The notes under the pieces were generated by a model, which saw only the letters and a list, made by a program, of their open reading frames with translations, searched no databases and was not told where the DNA came from. The position numbers were made by a program, and so were the translations under genes. From positions 1,550,001 to 1,614,000 of the forward strand of contig NC_064652.1 in assembly GCF_001723175.1 (NCBI RefSeq): a stretch of DNA of 64,000 bases. The letters are read 5' to 3'. This document shows positions 12,267 through 28,314 of this stretch, piece after piece. How positions within the stretch are numbered: the stretch's first letter is position 1; each line of letters begins with the position of its first letter. Origin of the DNA: Penicillium oxalicum (lineage: Eukaryota > Ascomycota > Eurotiomycetes > Eurotiales > Aspergillaceae).

Positions 12267-14727
12267 ATGGCCGATTCCGACCACCGTCCCCCACTCATCT
12301 ACCGTTCTGTTCCACCTGGGACCCACTCTCTCCCTCGACTTCCGTCATCATATGCTGAAAGTCCGAGCCTCTTTGAATCCAACAGTGACCTACTCCCGTA
12401 ACCAGTATTATTTTCTCAATGCAATCACGGGATACATATGTGATGCCAGCAAGTCCTGCCAGTGGGCAGCTGGCCACTGCTGCGGCAGACTCAGTCCCTG
12501 CAGTGAAAAAGGCACAGGGCCGTGTGCCGGCATGCTTGGTCAATGCTTCATTAACGTACTGCGACAATGATACTATCTATGCCTTTGGCGGCTTCGACCA
12601 GTACACTGATGAAGGTGAGTACTGTCTATCGCCTTGTTTGAACAGATCATTCCTCACCTTTGGTGTACCAGCAACTTTCCAAGTTGGAACACTAACATGA
12701 CAATCGCCACTTAGTGTACAACCACGTGCTCCGACTTGACTTGAACACTTTGAAATGGGAATTGGTCAATAATTACGGTGATATTCCGGGTGTTCGCATG
12801 GGTATATAAACTTCCCCCCTTTGTTTAAAATACTTGCAGACAGCTTAAGAAAGGACCTTTGACGCTAATTCTGCTATTTTGCTTTGCTCTAGGGCACACC
12901 GCTAGCCTCTACCAGGGGGACAAGCTGATCATCTTTGGAGGCGAAAACGAACATCGCGAGTATCTCTCCGACATCATCATTCTTGATCTCAAGACCTTCC
13001 ACTGGACTTTGCCTCAAATCTCGGGTGTAGTCCCGCGGGGCCGAGCGCGCCACGCTGCTGTCATTCATGACCACAAATTATTTATTTCGGGAGGCGTCAC
13101 GGGTGAGAACAGTGTGATCCTCGATGATTTGAGCTATTTGGACTTGCAAACCTGGACCTGGTCGCGAACATGGAGTTTCACCGCTCGGTACGATCACACT
13201 GCTTGGGTTTGGGGCAACCGACTTTGGATTTTTGGAGGACTGGATCCAAACATGGAACGTACATCGGACATCTGGTGGCTTGATCTCAAGGGTTCACCTT
13301 CTTTGACTGGAATGAAGTCCGCCTCAGGTACTGTGCGTCTCCCAAATATGTACTCGCCCTCTACTCATCTCTCAGACCTGGTATCCAGCCCAGCTTCACA
13401 GCAGCTTTCACCTCGCTCGGGCGTGTATCCGGCCAACTCCGCCAGTATTCAAGTGCGCAATCTCAGTCGTCGCAAACCCCTCGCCCCAGGCGCAATCTCC
13501 TCTATGCGATTCGTTGCCGGGCCCAACGTGCCTCAACAATCCTCCGGGACACAGTTCCAGTCATTCACCTCGGGAGCTTTGCTGAACTTTATCACGCCTT
13601 CCGAAACTGTGCGGTCGCAGGACTGTAGCCTCTCCGCGCTGGATCTCAACTCTTTGCGCTGGCAGCGGCTGGCTGACGGACCGGAAATCTTCCGGCCTGG
13701 CTTCCGCTGGCATTATTGTACCGTCAACCAAACAGGGACAAAAGCCTGGTTGCTGGGATGTAGCCTCGACCTGGCCAATGCGCCAGGGGCTGTCGATGAG
13801 AATCACATGAGTCAAATTCTGGCTATCGATTTGGAGAGATATGGCATCCTCGGTAATACTCTCTCCGCCGACGCTCCCCTGCAGGGTGTCTCGTGGCCAG
13901 ATGACCGACCAGGGCAGTCGCCCGTGTCGAGCCTTGGGGCTGACCTTGCTACTGTCTTTGACCAATCCCCTGAGTCGGGCAGCGGTGCGGACTTTGTCAT
14001 CACCGCGATACGTGACGATCATGACGCCTCCGTCTCAGATGACCCGGGGAACAGTCCGGCCGGTGCCCCCGCTCATGCCCAGTGCACCTTTGTGGAGCCA
14101 ACGGCTGCCACATCGGACCCAATCCATGTGCACAAGATCATCCTCCAACTACGGTGGCCGCATTTCAAGCGCCTATATGCCGCCCAGATGGCCGAGTATC
14201 ATACGAAGAGGATGCACATCCCTGAGCCCTACTCCGCGGTGCGAGCCTTTTTGTATTATCTCTACACCGATAGCATTGCGGGACATCCCGAGTACTGCTC
14301 GAGTGTGGCCGACGTGGCGGGCATGTTAGTCATGGCCAACCTCTATGACATGCCTAAACTCCGTCTGCTCTGTGTCAATCGGCTGAGCTCTGAGTTGGAT
14401 GTGGAGAACGCCGCCATCGTATGGGAACGAGCTGGTCGGACAAATGAGCATTGGCTGATGCGCCGTGCGGCACAATTCTGCCTGACACACTGGGGTCGCA
14501 TTGTCCGGACGGATGGGTTCAAATCTCTGAGCCATGAGAGCTTGATCCGACTCTGCGAAGTGGTCGATACCGAGGGACGTATCGTGGCGGGACCTGATCT
14601 GGAGATGGTCGGCGCGTTTGGGGCGGATACCCACTATGACCGGGACTCCAGGCCTGCCCACAACCGGTTAGCTTCCGGCGTGAGCTTAGATGATGAATCC
14701 GAAGATGAAGACATGATCCTCTCATGA
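12267..14727 (+). CDS. Kelch-repeat and BTB protein (Ral2/LZTR1-like)
   Basis: The model has four exons (12267-12397, 12463-12614, 12715-12801, 12893-14727) and about 734 residues. Introns are 65, 100 and 91 bp. The first intron is the least certain: without it, translation could begin at 12419. Kelch units are plain, each with a GG pair and downstream W: IYAFGGF, LIIFGGE, LFISGGV and LWIFGGL. A long less conserved middle follows, then a BTB-like segment (HVHKIIL...LYYLYTD) and helices typical of the region after a BTB fold. This order is that of LZTR1 and fission-yeast Ral2, which act on Ras turnover or activation. Assignment to that subgroup is inference from domain order; the Kelch and BTB calls are firm. 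Confidence 0.8.
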
Positions 14728-18204
<3,477 letters not shown>

Positions 18205-21200
18205 ATATGGGCTACGAGAGACCCGAAGATTTGAAAGTATTTTCTTTTTCTTTTTCTTTTCCTGTTCCTTTTTTTTGGGGTCTTAAATTCTCCTGCTTTC
18301 TTGTTCGCTTGATTGCTTGTGTTTTGTCGATAACCACGCTGGACATGGTGTTAAATACCCCGGGGCCAAAAAGACGGCTTTGACCGGTCTGGACCTTTTG
18401 CAAAGGGGAATATAGGAATGAACAGTTTCTACAATTTCCGAGTTCATCTTTTCAGTTTTCTTTTCGGGCCTGTAGTCATTCTAGTCCTGGCCCCCGGGAT
18501 ATGTCCAGTCGGGGGAAACCTAGGAAGCCAAGGTAGGTATCAAATCCGGTCCAAAGACGGTTCTGACGACTTTCAATTTACCACCCCTGGTCCCGCCGAG
18601 TCTGTTGCGACGGGCTGGCGCAGCTCAGCCAGAGGTGCAGCATGCCACGGGGTCAACCATCGTCCGGGGGGGGATGCCACGTGTTGCTTTCGTCTTGAAC
18701 GCCGGGCACGAGGGTACATGAAAGTCAAAGCCAAGTACTGTAAGACAGGAAAAATTCTGGTCTTGGGTTGTAAGGTAATGTTGCGGTGTTACGTTCATGA
18801 GTACCGAGGCTGGTTCCAGATCTACTACCTCAAGCTATGGTAGGTAAGGATTCCGTTTCTCTGATAAAAGTTAGATGGAAGTACAATACATATTTACCGC
18901 GCACCTAGGTATTCTGGAAAAAAAGATACAACTTCCAGAACTCCCCACCTGGGGCCAGGTCTGGTACAAGTAACAGCCCTGTGTTTAGTAGGTGTCCATT
19001 CCTCCGCAGGAATCAGTAGATTGGTTACCAGTAACCATAACCTTGTCTATTCATTTGGAGCACACTGATAGCCGACGACTGCTCGTGATCGTATACGGGA
19101 CGTCTTCTTCTATGTGAGCCTAGAAAGAGGATTTTCTTTGGTCAACTTTTTTTTTTTTGCAAGAGGAGACCTGGTCACACGTTCAGTTTGATTTCCCTTG
19201 CTCCTGGACGTGAATGGCTGAGCAGTCCGCTTCAAGAGTACTAAGAAATGGTTCAGGAGAGAGAGAGGGAGAGTTTTGACGGAATTACATGAATAGCATC
19301 CATATTCCTGTTGCCAAAACGAAATTAGTCCAACAGCCCTCCCCCTTTAAAAAATAGAATTAAATCACGAAGGAATCCGCTAAATCCCAGGGTGCTTTTC
19401 TTCCTCCTCCGTGTTTAGCGTCGTGTGGAGAACCGTTGCTAGTATCTACCTGCTGCATAGTCATACTTGCAGTTGTACACAACACAAAGTACGAAGTCAG
19501 TGAGGTACTCCATTCCTCTTACGGGTAGTCGGTAGCAGAAGGAAGAGAAGTAGTCGAGATGTAAACCTTAAGCAAGCTCGGAGGTTACCTCACTCAGCCC
19601 TGGTCACGCGTTGGTGCGTCTCCATCTCCTCTCTCTTTTTTCTTTTTTTCTTGTCCTTTCTTTTCTTCCTCGGCCACCGTCTACTCAAATATTGAATCAT
19701 GGCTTCTCGTCAAAATTCGTGATGAGCTCCATGGACGGTAGAATATTGAAAGACTCAATGAGACACGCGACAAGAAACTACCTGGTCCATTCTCCAGCGC
19801 TCAACAATAATACTGCAACCGATCGCTCGCAGGGCAAATCCGTTGGACGCCGCAACGGACGGGATCTCGGAGGTAAATGTGGAGCAGAAACGTAATCGGC
19901 TCCAGATGCACTAATTGGACCCGGGGTTTCTTTTGCGGAGTATCGTGTTGATCCTGCATGGAGACATGGAGACACAGAGGGAAAAAAAAGGAGAGGGTCT
20001 GTATTCATGGATCGGGACTGACACTCGGGACTCGACAGACCAGATGGAAAAGGTAGTATCTACCGTCATCTACTATCTACAACTTGTTTGATCACCTCCT
20101 CTTCGACGGAAGACACCTGGCATTCAGCCTGATTGAAATCGGATGCAGTGCAGACGCCAGATTTTGAACTTTTTTTTATACAGATTTTTGTTCCCCCCCC
20201 CCCCCCCCCCCTCTACCAAAGATAGCACGCCCCGTCTCGTGATTGAACGTCCATCTGACGAGATCGTTGAAGATTTTTTCCCGAAAAGACCGCCGTATCT
20301 CCCCGCAATGGCCTCCTTCGGGGCAAAGCCGAAAGTCCATATCCCCATATCTATCTTTCTTCCTTCTTTCATTTCTTTTTTTGTTCGCTCTCTCTCTCTC
20401 CAAAACCCAAAACAGAAAAGTGGAAAAAAGAAAAAGGCAAAAGAAAAGAGAAGGCGGGAGATTCAACAACTGGGCCCACATCAATTCCATTGCAAGCAGG
20501 CGATGTCTTCTCCAGTCTGGTAATTCTCCATGCGGGTTGGACATAGTTTCACTCGCCACGCCCATTGGGGCCGGACCCTGAGATCAAATGGGAGGGGGAA
20601 AATTCGGTGGAAACTACCGACACATCCACTCACGGACGGAAATGCTGAGTGGAATCTTCAACACAAGCCATGTGCTGGCATGTTTGAGATAGATTGCATG
20701 GCTGCGGGGGAATGGACCTCAGCCATGCCCCATCTCGGGTGAGAGTTTCAGAAGTACTCCGGTATTCTGCACGTCTCTGATGATCTGCGGAGGTCATGGT
20801 GGAGAGGAGTTGGTGGTTGAAAAAGACACTCGAGTGGAGATTCGCCTGACAGTGAGGCTCAGTGCAGACGCGGCATGAGTACCTAGTCCTATATTCTCTT
20901 TGACATGGTCCATCGTTTACCCATACCTACCACTCCGACACAGAGTAGATGATCCATCCGATTTAGCATCTACCAGGCAATGTCTCTCAATATGCTTCAG
21001 AGGTATAGTATGTAGGCTGTGGAGCATGTAGACTCTCCGAATTGCTCACCACCCAAGTCCACTTGATCATCTGACAAAGTACCCAAGAAGCAAATCACAC
21101 CTGTACTCAAGTAATACATTTCAGAAACGGATCAACCATCGGACCTTTCTAGTGTATGCAATGGATTAGTATCAGACTAGTTATTTCATCGAACCTCAGA

Positions 21201-21318
21201 CCAGCCAATCCATTCGATAATCACCTAGTACTTCATCTAGTGGGGATTCCACTTGCAACAAGTAAAAGTCATGCTCGCGATAAGACAATATCGCCGAGAT
21301 GGAGCGACCTGTCCCTAC
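18205..21318. other. Gene-free spacer
   Basis: About 3.1 kb between the GH1 gene and the convergent sfr1 3' end. The open frames are short, overlap on both strands and match nothing known. The sequence contains homopolymer runs (poly-T near 19150, poly-C at 20193-20211) and CT- and A-rich patches. No transposase, tRNA or terminal repeat was seen. Confidence 0.5.
20193..20211. repeat. Poly-C homopolymer, 19 C
   Basis: An uninterrupted run of 19 C in the spacer. Its length is liable to sequencing and replication error, and the opposite strand is poly-G with quadruplex potential. Confidence 0.9.
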
Positions 21319-22172
21319 TCATTCTTGAGTCCATTTCTCTGTAACCGAGTCCCAGCCAATCAGCCGCTCATCGATATTCATGGTCTTGAGCATGAACCCC
21401 ATTGTGAACTCCTATAAGAAATACAGTCAGAGCTATTCGTTCAGGCATTACAGGCTTTCGGAGTTCTGATCACCTCCAAAGACGAGTCAGGATGATCGTT
21501 CTTATGGCAGTCCGATTCATCCACAAAGACGTCGCTCCGGTCACAACTCTGGCCATCACCATCGCCATCACCACTCGGCCCAGTTGGCTTCTCATCATTG
21601 TCCCAGTTGAACGTATCCTGCCTAGAACGCTGCATCCAAGCCTGGAGACCGCCCATTCGTGCAACACGCTCTTGCGCGCCGGCAAAGACTTCATCAGCGG
21701 CCTCCTGACTGGCATGACGCCACTTGATGATTAAATTTTCGAGCTCGGAATCTTTACTTGATACCTCAATCCGTATTGCCTCTTTGGTCATGTTGAGCTC
21801 GTCTCTGAGGACTGCGAGACGGGCTTGTAAGGCACGTTCCTCTTTCTGCAGTCGTATGAGGTCAGGGTCTGCGCGAGGTGATTGCAGTGGAGTACCAGAT
21901 ATGGAACGTTTCAAAGAGCTTTTGGACCGTGCTGGCTCGTTCGGGAGACTTCCACGCGAATGCAAGTCTTCTGAATCCGATACCTGACGCTCAGGCCTCA
22001 CGGTTGTTGTTGTTGTCCCGCTCAAAGTCTTGCTTTCTTCGGCGGTCTTGAGGGACGGACTACAGGTAGCAACGGTGGAGTCGGGTTTTCGCAGTGGAGA
22101 CTTGAAAGGCCGTGAGAGAGCCGCTGCTGCGTTCAAGCGACGACGCTTGCTTGGGGTGTGGGAATTCTCCAT
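21319..22172 (-). CDS. sfr1: Sfr1/Mei5-type Swi5-dependent recombination protein
   Basis: Two exons (21474-22172 and 21319-21411, with a 62-bp GT-AG intron) give 263 residues. Without splicing the frame stops nine codons past the donor. With splicing the C-terminus becomes EFTMGFMLKTMNIDERLIGWD..., the conserved end of the Sfr1/Dds20/Mei5 family, and this is why I accept the intron. The N-terminus has a basic patch SKRRRLN and the motif RPFKSPLRKP. A coiled coil at about residues 125-185 (LQKEERALQARLAVLRDELN) should bind Swi5. The Swi5-Sfr1 complex stabilises Rad51 and Dmc1 filaments in homologous recombination. The ATG at 22172 was chosen because it opens MENSHTPSKRRR; upstream in-frame residues look non-conserved. 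The stop of hrd3 lies only 220 bp upstream. Confidence 0.85.
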
Positions 22173-22392
22173 CGATGGAAACAAGAACGTGAAGCCAACC
22201 TGGCTGCTACATTGAATCAGAGCGACATGGAGAGACTTTGAAGAAGAATACTTGATTGGAGAGTCAAAGGCCAACCTGGGTATTGCTTATCGATAAGACA
22301 CGGCTGATGCAGCTGATATCAAAAGTTTGTAGCTTGTGTAATATCTACATTGGAGAAACCTCCCGCATAACAATTCGAGAGAAATGCTTTCC

Positions 22393-25130
22393 TCAATGGC
22401 CTACCCCACCTGCCACCCACTGTCCAAATTCAGGGTCCCCCGGCTGAGGGAAAAAGCCGCGGTCATTGTTATTGTTATTCCCCATTTCGTTGCCGCCGTT
22501 GTTTCCGTTGGCTGCCTGGTTGGCCGCGTTCGCATTCTCGCGGTTCCGTTGTTGTTGCTGGCGAACGTAGACGAGGAAGAGAAGCGTCAGAGCCAATCCG
22601 ACAATCAGAAGGCCCTCAAGAAGACTGTCGTCGATGTCAAGGTCTAGATCATCATAGTATCCGTCGCCCTGGTCAGACTGCACCGAAGCCATAAAGTCGT
22701 CGTCATCTTCGCGACCTTCGTAGAGTTCATTATAATAGTCGGCGACATCATTCTCGATGAAGGCGGCGATCCATTCTTTCAATGTGCGACTAGGCCGGGA
22801 ATCTGCCGGGAATCTGTTAGTCAAGGAACAATCGAGGACCTCAGGGTGATCGACGCAGTCGGGTGGCAGGTTGCGCACACTTACCTTCATCACGAATGGG
22901 GTTAATATTGCCGTTCGTGACACGGTTCCAGAATCCTCGTGCTCGAAGCTTCAAGAGACTGAGTTTGACAGGTAGATACGCCTCACGATTGGTCACTAGG
23001 GCTAGATCGTAGTACCGCTTGGCCATGTGGAAATCTTGCGCGACGGCGACGCCGTTTTCATGCATCCATCCGAGGTTCCAATATGCCTGGGCGCTATGGT
23101 GCGCTTCGGCTGCGTTGTGATAGCAAGTTGAGGCCTTCTCCGCATCTGCCAGCGCACCGGTGCCCCGCAGATAGTAATCGCCCATCTTCAGCAAGGAGTC
23201 AATATTGGACTGTTTGGCGGATCGTGTCCAATAAATTAAGGCCAAGGCGGTATTTTTCAGAAGCTTAGTGCGAGCCTTTTCGGCCCATGGCCAAAGCCGG
23301 CTTAATGAGAGCAGGGAGCGCTGTTCATCAAGCAAATACGCCACATTCGCCTGTGCATGTTCATATCCTTGCTCCGCGGCCATCATGGCCGGAATGAGGG
23401 CACGCTCCTTGTCACCATTCTCATAAGCTTCATTTGACTCAGTAAAAGCCGAGTGAATAATTTCCGCCTTTTCAGCAACCATCTTGTAATATGCAGCAGC
23501 AACACCGCAGTGAGCTTGTCTCCCAACACCGAAGTTGGCCATCTCAGCAAGATAGTAGTACGCCTCCATCCATCCCCAACGCGCTGCGAGCTCGAAGTAG
23601 CGAGACGCAGCAACGACGTCTCCCTGGTCGAGGAAGAGCGCCCCCAGTCGAGTCTCCGCAGCGGGAATATCTTGCTCGGCAGCGGATTTGAAGTAGGAAG
23701 CAGCCTTGTAGGCGTCCTTGGGCACTCCGTAGCCATGGAGGTACATCAATCCCATCTCATACTGGCAGAGAGCGTCTCCATTCTTGACTCCGCGGCGGAA
23801 CCATGTCAGAGCGTGGCCCATGTGCTGTTCAACACCTTCACCGCGCAGATACATCAAACCAATATGTCCTGCCGCCTTGGCAGCCAACTTGTCGAGTCCG
23901 GAAGAGGGGTTCTGGACAAAAGAACCGTCGGGATTCCAATACCGCTTTGTGACGGCTCGGAAATACTTCATGGCCCTCTTGTAATTCCTAGGTAACCCGC
24001 GTGCTCCTTCATAGTTCATTTTGCCTAGAGTGAAAGTGGCCTTGAGGTCGCCTTTTCGAGCCAACAGGTCGAGGTACTCGATGACATCTTCGATACTCGA
24101 AACGGTGGCTGCGTGATTTGGATCTCGAGCATTATGGCCGGCGCTAGAAACACTCGCACCTTCGCCATATACGCCGCCCTCCTCGTCAGCCCACCGATAG
24201 GACTCTCTGCTCATGGCATGTCCACCAGGCGGTCCTGACCGATAGTATTGAATAGCCTTGTCAGCAACCCTCTTGTAATACTTGACTGCCTCTTCGCAAT
24301 TCTTGGGAGTGCCAATTCCGGTGTGATAACGGTATGCCAAAGTCATCTCGGAGCGAGTGTTGCCTCCCTCGGCAGCGAATTCATGGTACACCAAGGCCTT
24401 TGCCTGGTCGCGTTCTACAGCATCACCAACCCCTGTCGCATACATGAACCCAATCATGGACTGGGCCGTGCTATTGCCAGTCAATGAGGCTAATTTGCTG
24501 TACCACTGGAATGCAGCGCTGAAGTTTCGTGGATGGGTGAAGTTGCCATGGAAGTTCATCTCCGCGAGCAGGTACATCGCGTCTGAGTCGAGGTCTTCTT
24601 CAACTGCCTTTTCCAGCTCGTCAACGGCCAGCGCGACAGAGCGGCTGAGCTTCTTCCCATCATTCGCCGAAGCAGGTCCGTTCAGGAATAACAATCGGAA
24701 AGCCTCGCGACCGTAATGTATTGTATAACCGATGATGCCGGTGGGTTTCTCAACATCGAGAATCACAGGTTTTGCTTCTCGGAGTCTATTCCAGGCGTTC
24801 TGGACTCGCACTGTTCCCGTGATACACGATATGTCAGCTTGACTGTCCCGAATTGAAGTCTCACGCGCGGTGGCTTTGTCACGATGCACTTACCACTGAC
24901 CGGTTTTGAGTCTGGTTCCGAGCCATCCGCTGGGTATACTTTTCCTTCGAACTTTCTCAAGGCTCCTGGCGACCCGTTATCCGCCAAAGGAGCTTGGGAA
25001 GGCCCAGCTGCACATGTCTGCACGAGCACTGTGATGTGGTGTCAGAAGCATTCGAAGGAAAGGTAGAGCAGAGGTAACAAATGTATAACTCACGCAGGGC
25101 CGGGCAAATTGAAGTCCAAGGCACTTTCAT
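22393..25130 (-). CDS. hrd3: Hrd3/SEL1-type subunit of the ER ubiquitin ligase complex
   Basis: Four exons (25094-25130, 24894-25028, 22885-24810, 22393-22802) give 835 residues; introns are 65, 83 and 82 bp. Exon 1 plus the start of exon 2 encode a signal peptide (MKVPWTSICPALLLVQTC). The large exon holds a series of Sel1-like repeats, seen as spaced A..LG.MY..G.GV and A..YF..AA motifs such as GLMYLHGYGVPKDAYKA. Near the C-terminus an acidic stretch (DDLDLDIDD) precedes one membrane helix, LLEGLLIVGLALTLLFLVYV, followed by a cytosolic Gln/Asn-rich tail. This is the Hrd3 layout: a luminal repeat domain anchored in the ER membrane that receives misfolded glycoproteins and controls the Hrd1 ligase. 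The last intron has a duplicated acceptor, described under findings. Confidence 0.93.
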
Positions 25131-25810
25131 GATACCTCAGATAATTGTTGCAAATGCAAGAATCGCATCGCGACTGAGTCGTAGGGTTGATTACCGGGAG
25201 AGGGCTGTAGGCATCCGCACGCATGATGTAGTTCCAACGGGCCACTTGGCTAATCCGTGGAGCTCCATTCTGCCAACAGCCAATCACCGCCTTGTCTTTC
25301 TTTCTGTGGAGTATGAACTCTTGGAGTCGTGGACACCCTACTTGCAGTGCCATGAGTAGCTCCAGTGCAATCCATAACGAGTCCATATTAAGTCCATACT
25401 ACTACATTCGTATTACAGACTACGAGGTATCTACTATTAATTACCTACTAGCACCCATGGTCTGCTATCTCAACTGTAGTAAAGTACTAAATACTTGTTT
25501 CATGATTAGCTACCAACTTACAGTACAATCTACCTCGGAACAGACATGTAGGTCTTGAATCACGAAGTTGAATCACGTCTACTACCCGAGTTGGATTATG
25601 TGAGGTATCGATTCAAGGCGCCGGTTTGATTTTGAGAATATTGCTGCGACTAGAACACTGTTCAACATCACGCATTGGAAGTCCGTACAAGCTACCACCT
25701 TCCGTCCAGTCCCGAACGCCTCTAGCGCATGGCTCATCTGCCGGCTCTGCAGAAATCCAGTCCGAGTACCATAGCTCCCTACGGTAGCATGGAAGGGCTC
25801 GAAAAAGAGC
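25131..25810. other. Intergenic region between hrd3 start and swd1 end
   Basis: About 0.7 kb, relatively AT-rich in the middle (25380-25560), holding the hrd3 promoter and the swd1 3' region. No coding or RNA feature was recognised. Confidence 0.5.
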
Positions 25811-27483
25811 TCACCGTCGACGGTTCCGGCCCGCCCCACGGGTCACGCCATTCACTCCAGATTTGGAATCCTTGTCGGTATCTCCGTCGCCAGATCCACG
25901 TCGGCGCATTGTTCCTGGACCCACGGCGATAATTTCCTCCTCGCTCTCACTATCAGACACATCGAGGAGTACTGGTACACTGAAGGCACCAGATTGATGA
26001 GAATCGATCATATTCTCAGCGCGATCTAAAGTGACAACATCGGGCTCTTCATCTTCTAGATCCAGTCGACGCTGGTGGACCTGGTCGGCGGGATGCACGT
26101 CAAACTCATCTTCTCGCTCCACATACTCCACATTCTCTTCCACTTCACCGAAATCTGGGGCCAATGCTGACCATTTCTGCGGGCTAATGATTGACCATAT
26201 GTATATGCAGCCAGACTCGAGGCCACAAGCAACCACCATGGGGCGGGAAGGATGCCATTCCACAACACCCAGTTCCTCTCGTGGGCCCTCGAGAATCTTG
26301 ACTAGAGAGCCGTGGCTGCGCTCCCAAACATAGATATCGGGATTCATAAACGTGGTTGCAGTGACAAACTCGCCGGTGGAAGAGAATGTGACGTGATTCC
26401 AGCTGAGCCGATTGACAACATCTTGGAATTTATGTTCCACTTGCAATTTGATTGCAGAGGGTTCAAAGCCGACCCCCAGTTGAGACAAATCAGGCATGAG
26501 CACCGTGCGGATTACGCGATCGGAGCTATTTATCAGTAAATCCCGTCCGTTATTAGCGAGACGGGCGAGAATGACAACCCCGTTGCAAAGGCGCGTGGAG
26601 TGGATCGTCTTGCAAGTCTCCGTCTCGATTATGTTGATCCAGCCCTTGGAGGTACCTGCAATGATGTGATTTCCAAATGCCGTGAAGATCGTTACGCAAG
26701 TCGAGTGTTTCGCGTCTTGGGCTGCTTGTTTGGCCGCAGCAGCTGGGTCCATGTCACTGCCACCTGTTGGTTGGGCTCGAATGGGCGCAGATGGAATTAT
26801 TCGCTTCATGGTCTTGGATGAGGAGATGTCAACAAGGACAGGCTGATCTTCAAATAACGATGCCACAAACAAAAGGCTGCGCGATTCCAAGCCATCATCA
26901 GTACAACGAAACGTCGGGCAGCAGAGAAAGGACTGAGCTCATACTGGTTGAAGGGATGAAGCTCTGCGATGTAGACCGGCGCTTCGAATCGTACAGTGCG
27001 CACGCGCGAGCCATCTTTCAAATCCCAAAGTATACATTTCCAATCTTGTGATGAGGTGAGAAGATATCGACCGTCTCGGGACCAGCTGTTCAGGGGAACA
27101 TAGTCAGTAAAATCCTTTGAACCCCACGAATGCTGAGCCAATCTTGCCTTAGCGATTGGATTTGCCGGGTGTGGCCCTGGAGCTTGCGAGCAACTCCATT
27201 TGTCTCAATATCAAAAATCACGACAGTTCCATCAACCTTGAATAGGGTTGTCAGTCATCATGATCATCTTGGTCGTTCAGGGTCAAGAGACACTGACTCG
27301 GCCCGATGCTAAGTAGTCTCCAGTGTGATTGAAACGTAAACATGTCGCATGGCCACTTCCTGATGTCCTATGATTAGCAAGCCATACTCAAACAAGACGA
27401 GAATGGCACATACGCAATTTCTCAGTCAAAGTGTCAGGATAATCCTGCGCGAGGATGAAAGGGTCAACCAGCGACAGATTCAT
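25811..27483 (-). CDS. swd1: Swd1/RBBP5-type WD40 subunit of COMPASS
   Basis: Five exons (27414-27483, 27298-27359, 27148-27236, 26945-27085, 25811-26876) give 475 residues. Introns are 54, 61, 62 and 68 bp. The third intron begins AG|GCAAGA, so it is a GC-AG intron; no nearby GT keeps the frame. The protein begins MNLSLVDPFILAQDYPDTLTEK and continues with SGHATCLRFNHTGDYLASGRVDGT and SWSRDGRYLLTSSQD, the wording of the Swd1 propeller. A second half with EGPREELGVVEWHPSRP is followed by an acidic stretch and a basic Arg-rich tail. Swd1 is a core scaffold of the Set1 complex that methylates histone H3 lysine 4. The stop codon overlaps a good donor sequence, so an extra 3' exon cannot be fully excluded. 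Confidence 0.9.
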
Positions 27484-28314
27484 GGCTGCCGGCTATCGTG
27501 TCAAAAGTATCAAATGCCGACGTCGCTGTGCTCACTTGGGCCTAGGGTAGAGGCCGAAAGCTCGGTAAGCCCAACATCAAGAGCCCTTTTGCAAGATCAG
27601 GACGATGTAATCTCTTGTGCGACCAAGATTATCATCATCGAACGAGCTGTCTATCGCGCGACAAGGATAATATCATTTCTGCCGCCAATGTAGATTCTCA
27701 TTCGAGAATTATATGTGAGGCGGTGAAGACGGCGGTTAGTTGCTCCACCTAAACGGGACGCCGCGGCCTCTACAGACAGCGGAGGTTCTGCTTGGACTCA
27801 CCGCCCGGCGTTTTGGTGCACCGAGACACCCTCCACGCGCTAGGGGAACACAGGGAAAACTCATGCCCCATCGGCGGGTGAGGCAACCTTTATCATCACC
27901 CTTTCACCTACCCGGCACGCTACACTCATCGCCCTCACATCCAAGAATATCGCGTTACCCATCGTGATATCTCTTGCTGGTCCTGCACGCACGCGATCCA
28001 TAGCGATTTGCACTTTTTCCCTTACCTTTTAAGGGCTTCGCGACGTTCGGGGACTCTAGGTCGCCGGCGCCCTCGTGGCAAGGGCAGCCAAAGGCCTCAG
28101 CCGGCCCAGCTGCTTCCACATCACCTTCGTTTCATCCTCGCGTTGTGTAATTTCGATTTCAAGTGACCGACTTGCCTGTCTCTTCAACTTATACGCCCCA
28201 ACGACATCCATATCTTTCATTTGCACGATACGCGCTTGAGCTCTTTCCGTTCCCCGATCCCGTCTCAAATACCCTGATTTGATAACATTTTCACGCGCCG
28301 AGTCTACCGCAAAC
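27484..28314. promoter_or_regulatory. Divergent intergenic region of swd1 and rpb1
   Basis: The start codons of swd1 (minus) and rpb1 (plus) are separated by 831 bp. The half nearest rpb1 is C/T-rich with several short pyrimidine runs, typical of leaders of highly expressed fungal genes. I could not assign specific factor sites. Confidence 0.55.

Noticed and set aside
18418..18843. 141-codon plus-strand frame beginning with a hydrophobic stretch
   Set aside because: The start resembles a signal peptide, but the rest has no pattern, and it lies in the GH1 3' region. Treated as chance.
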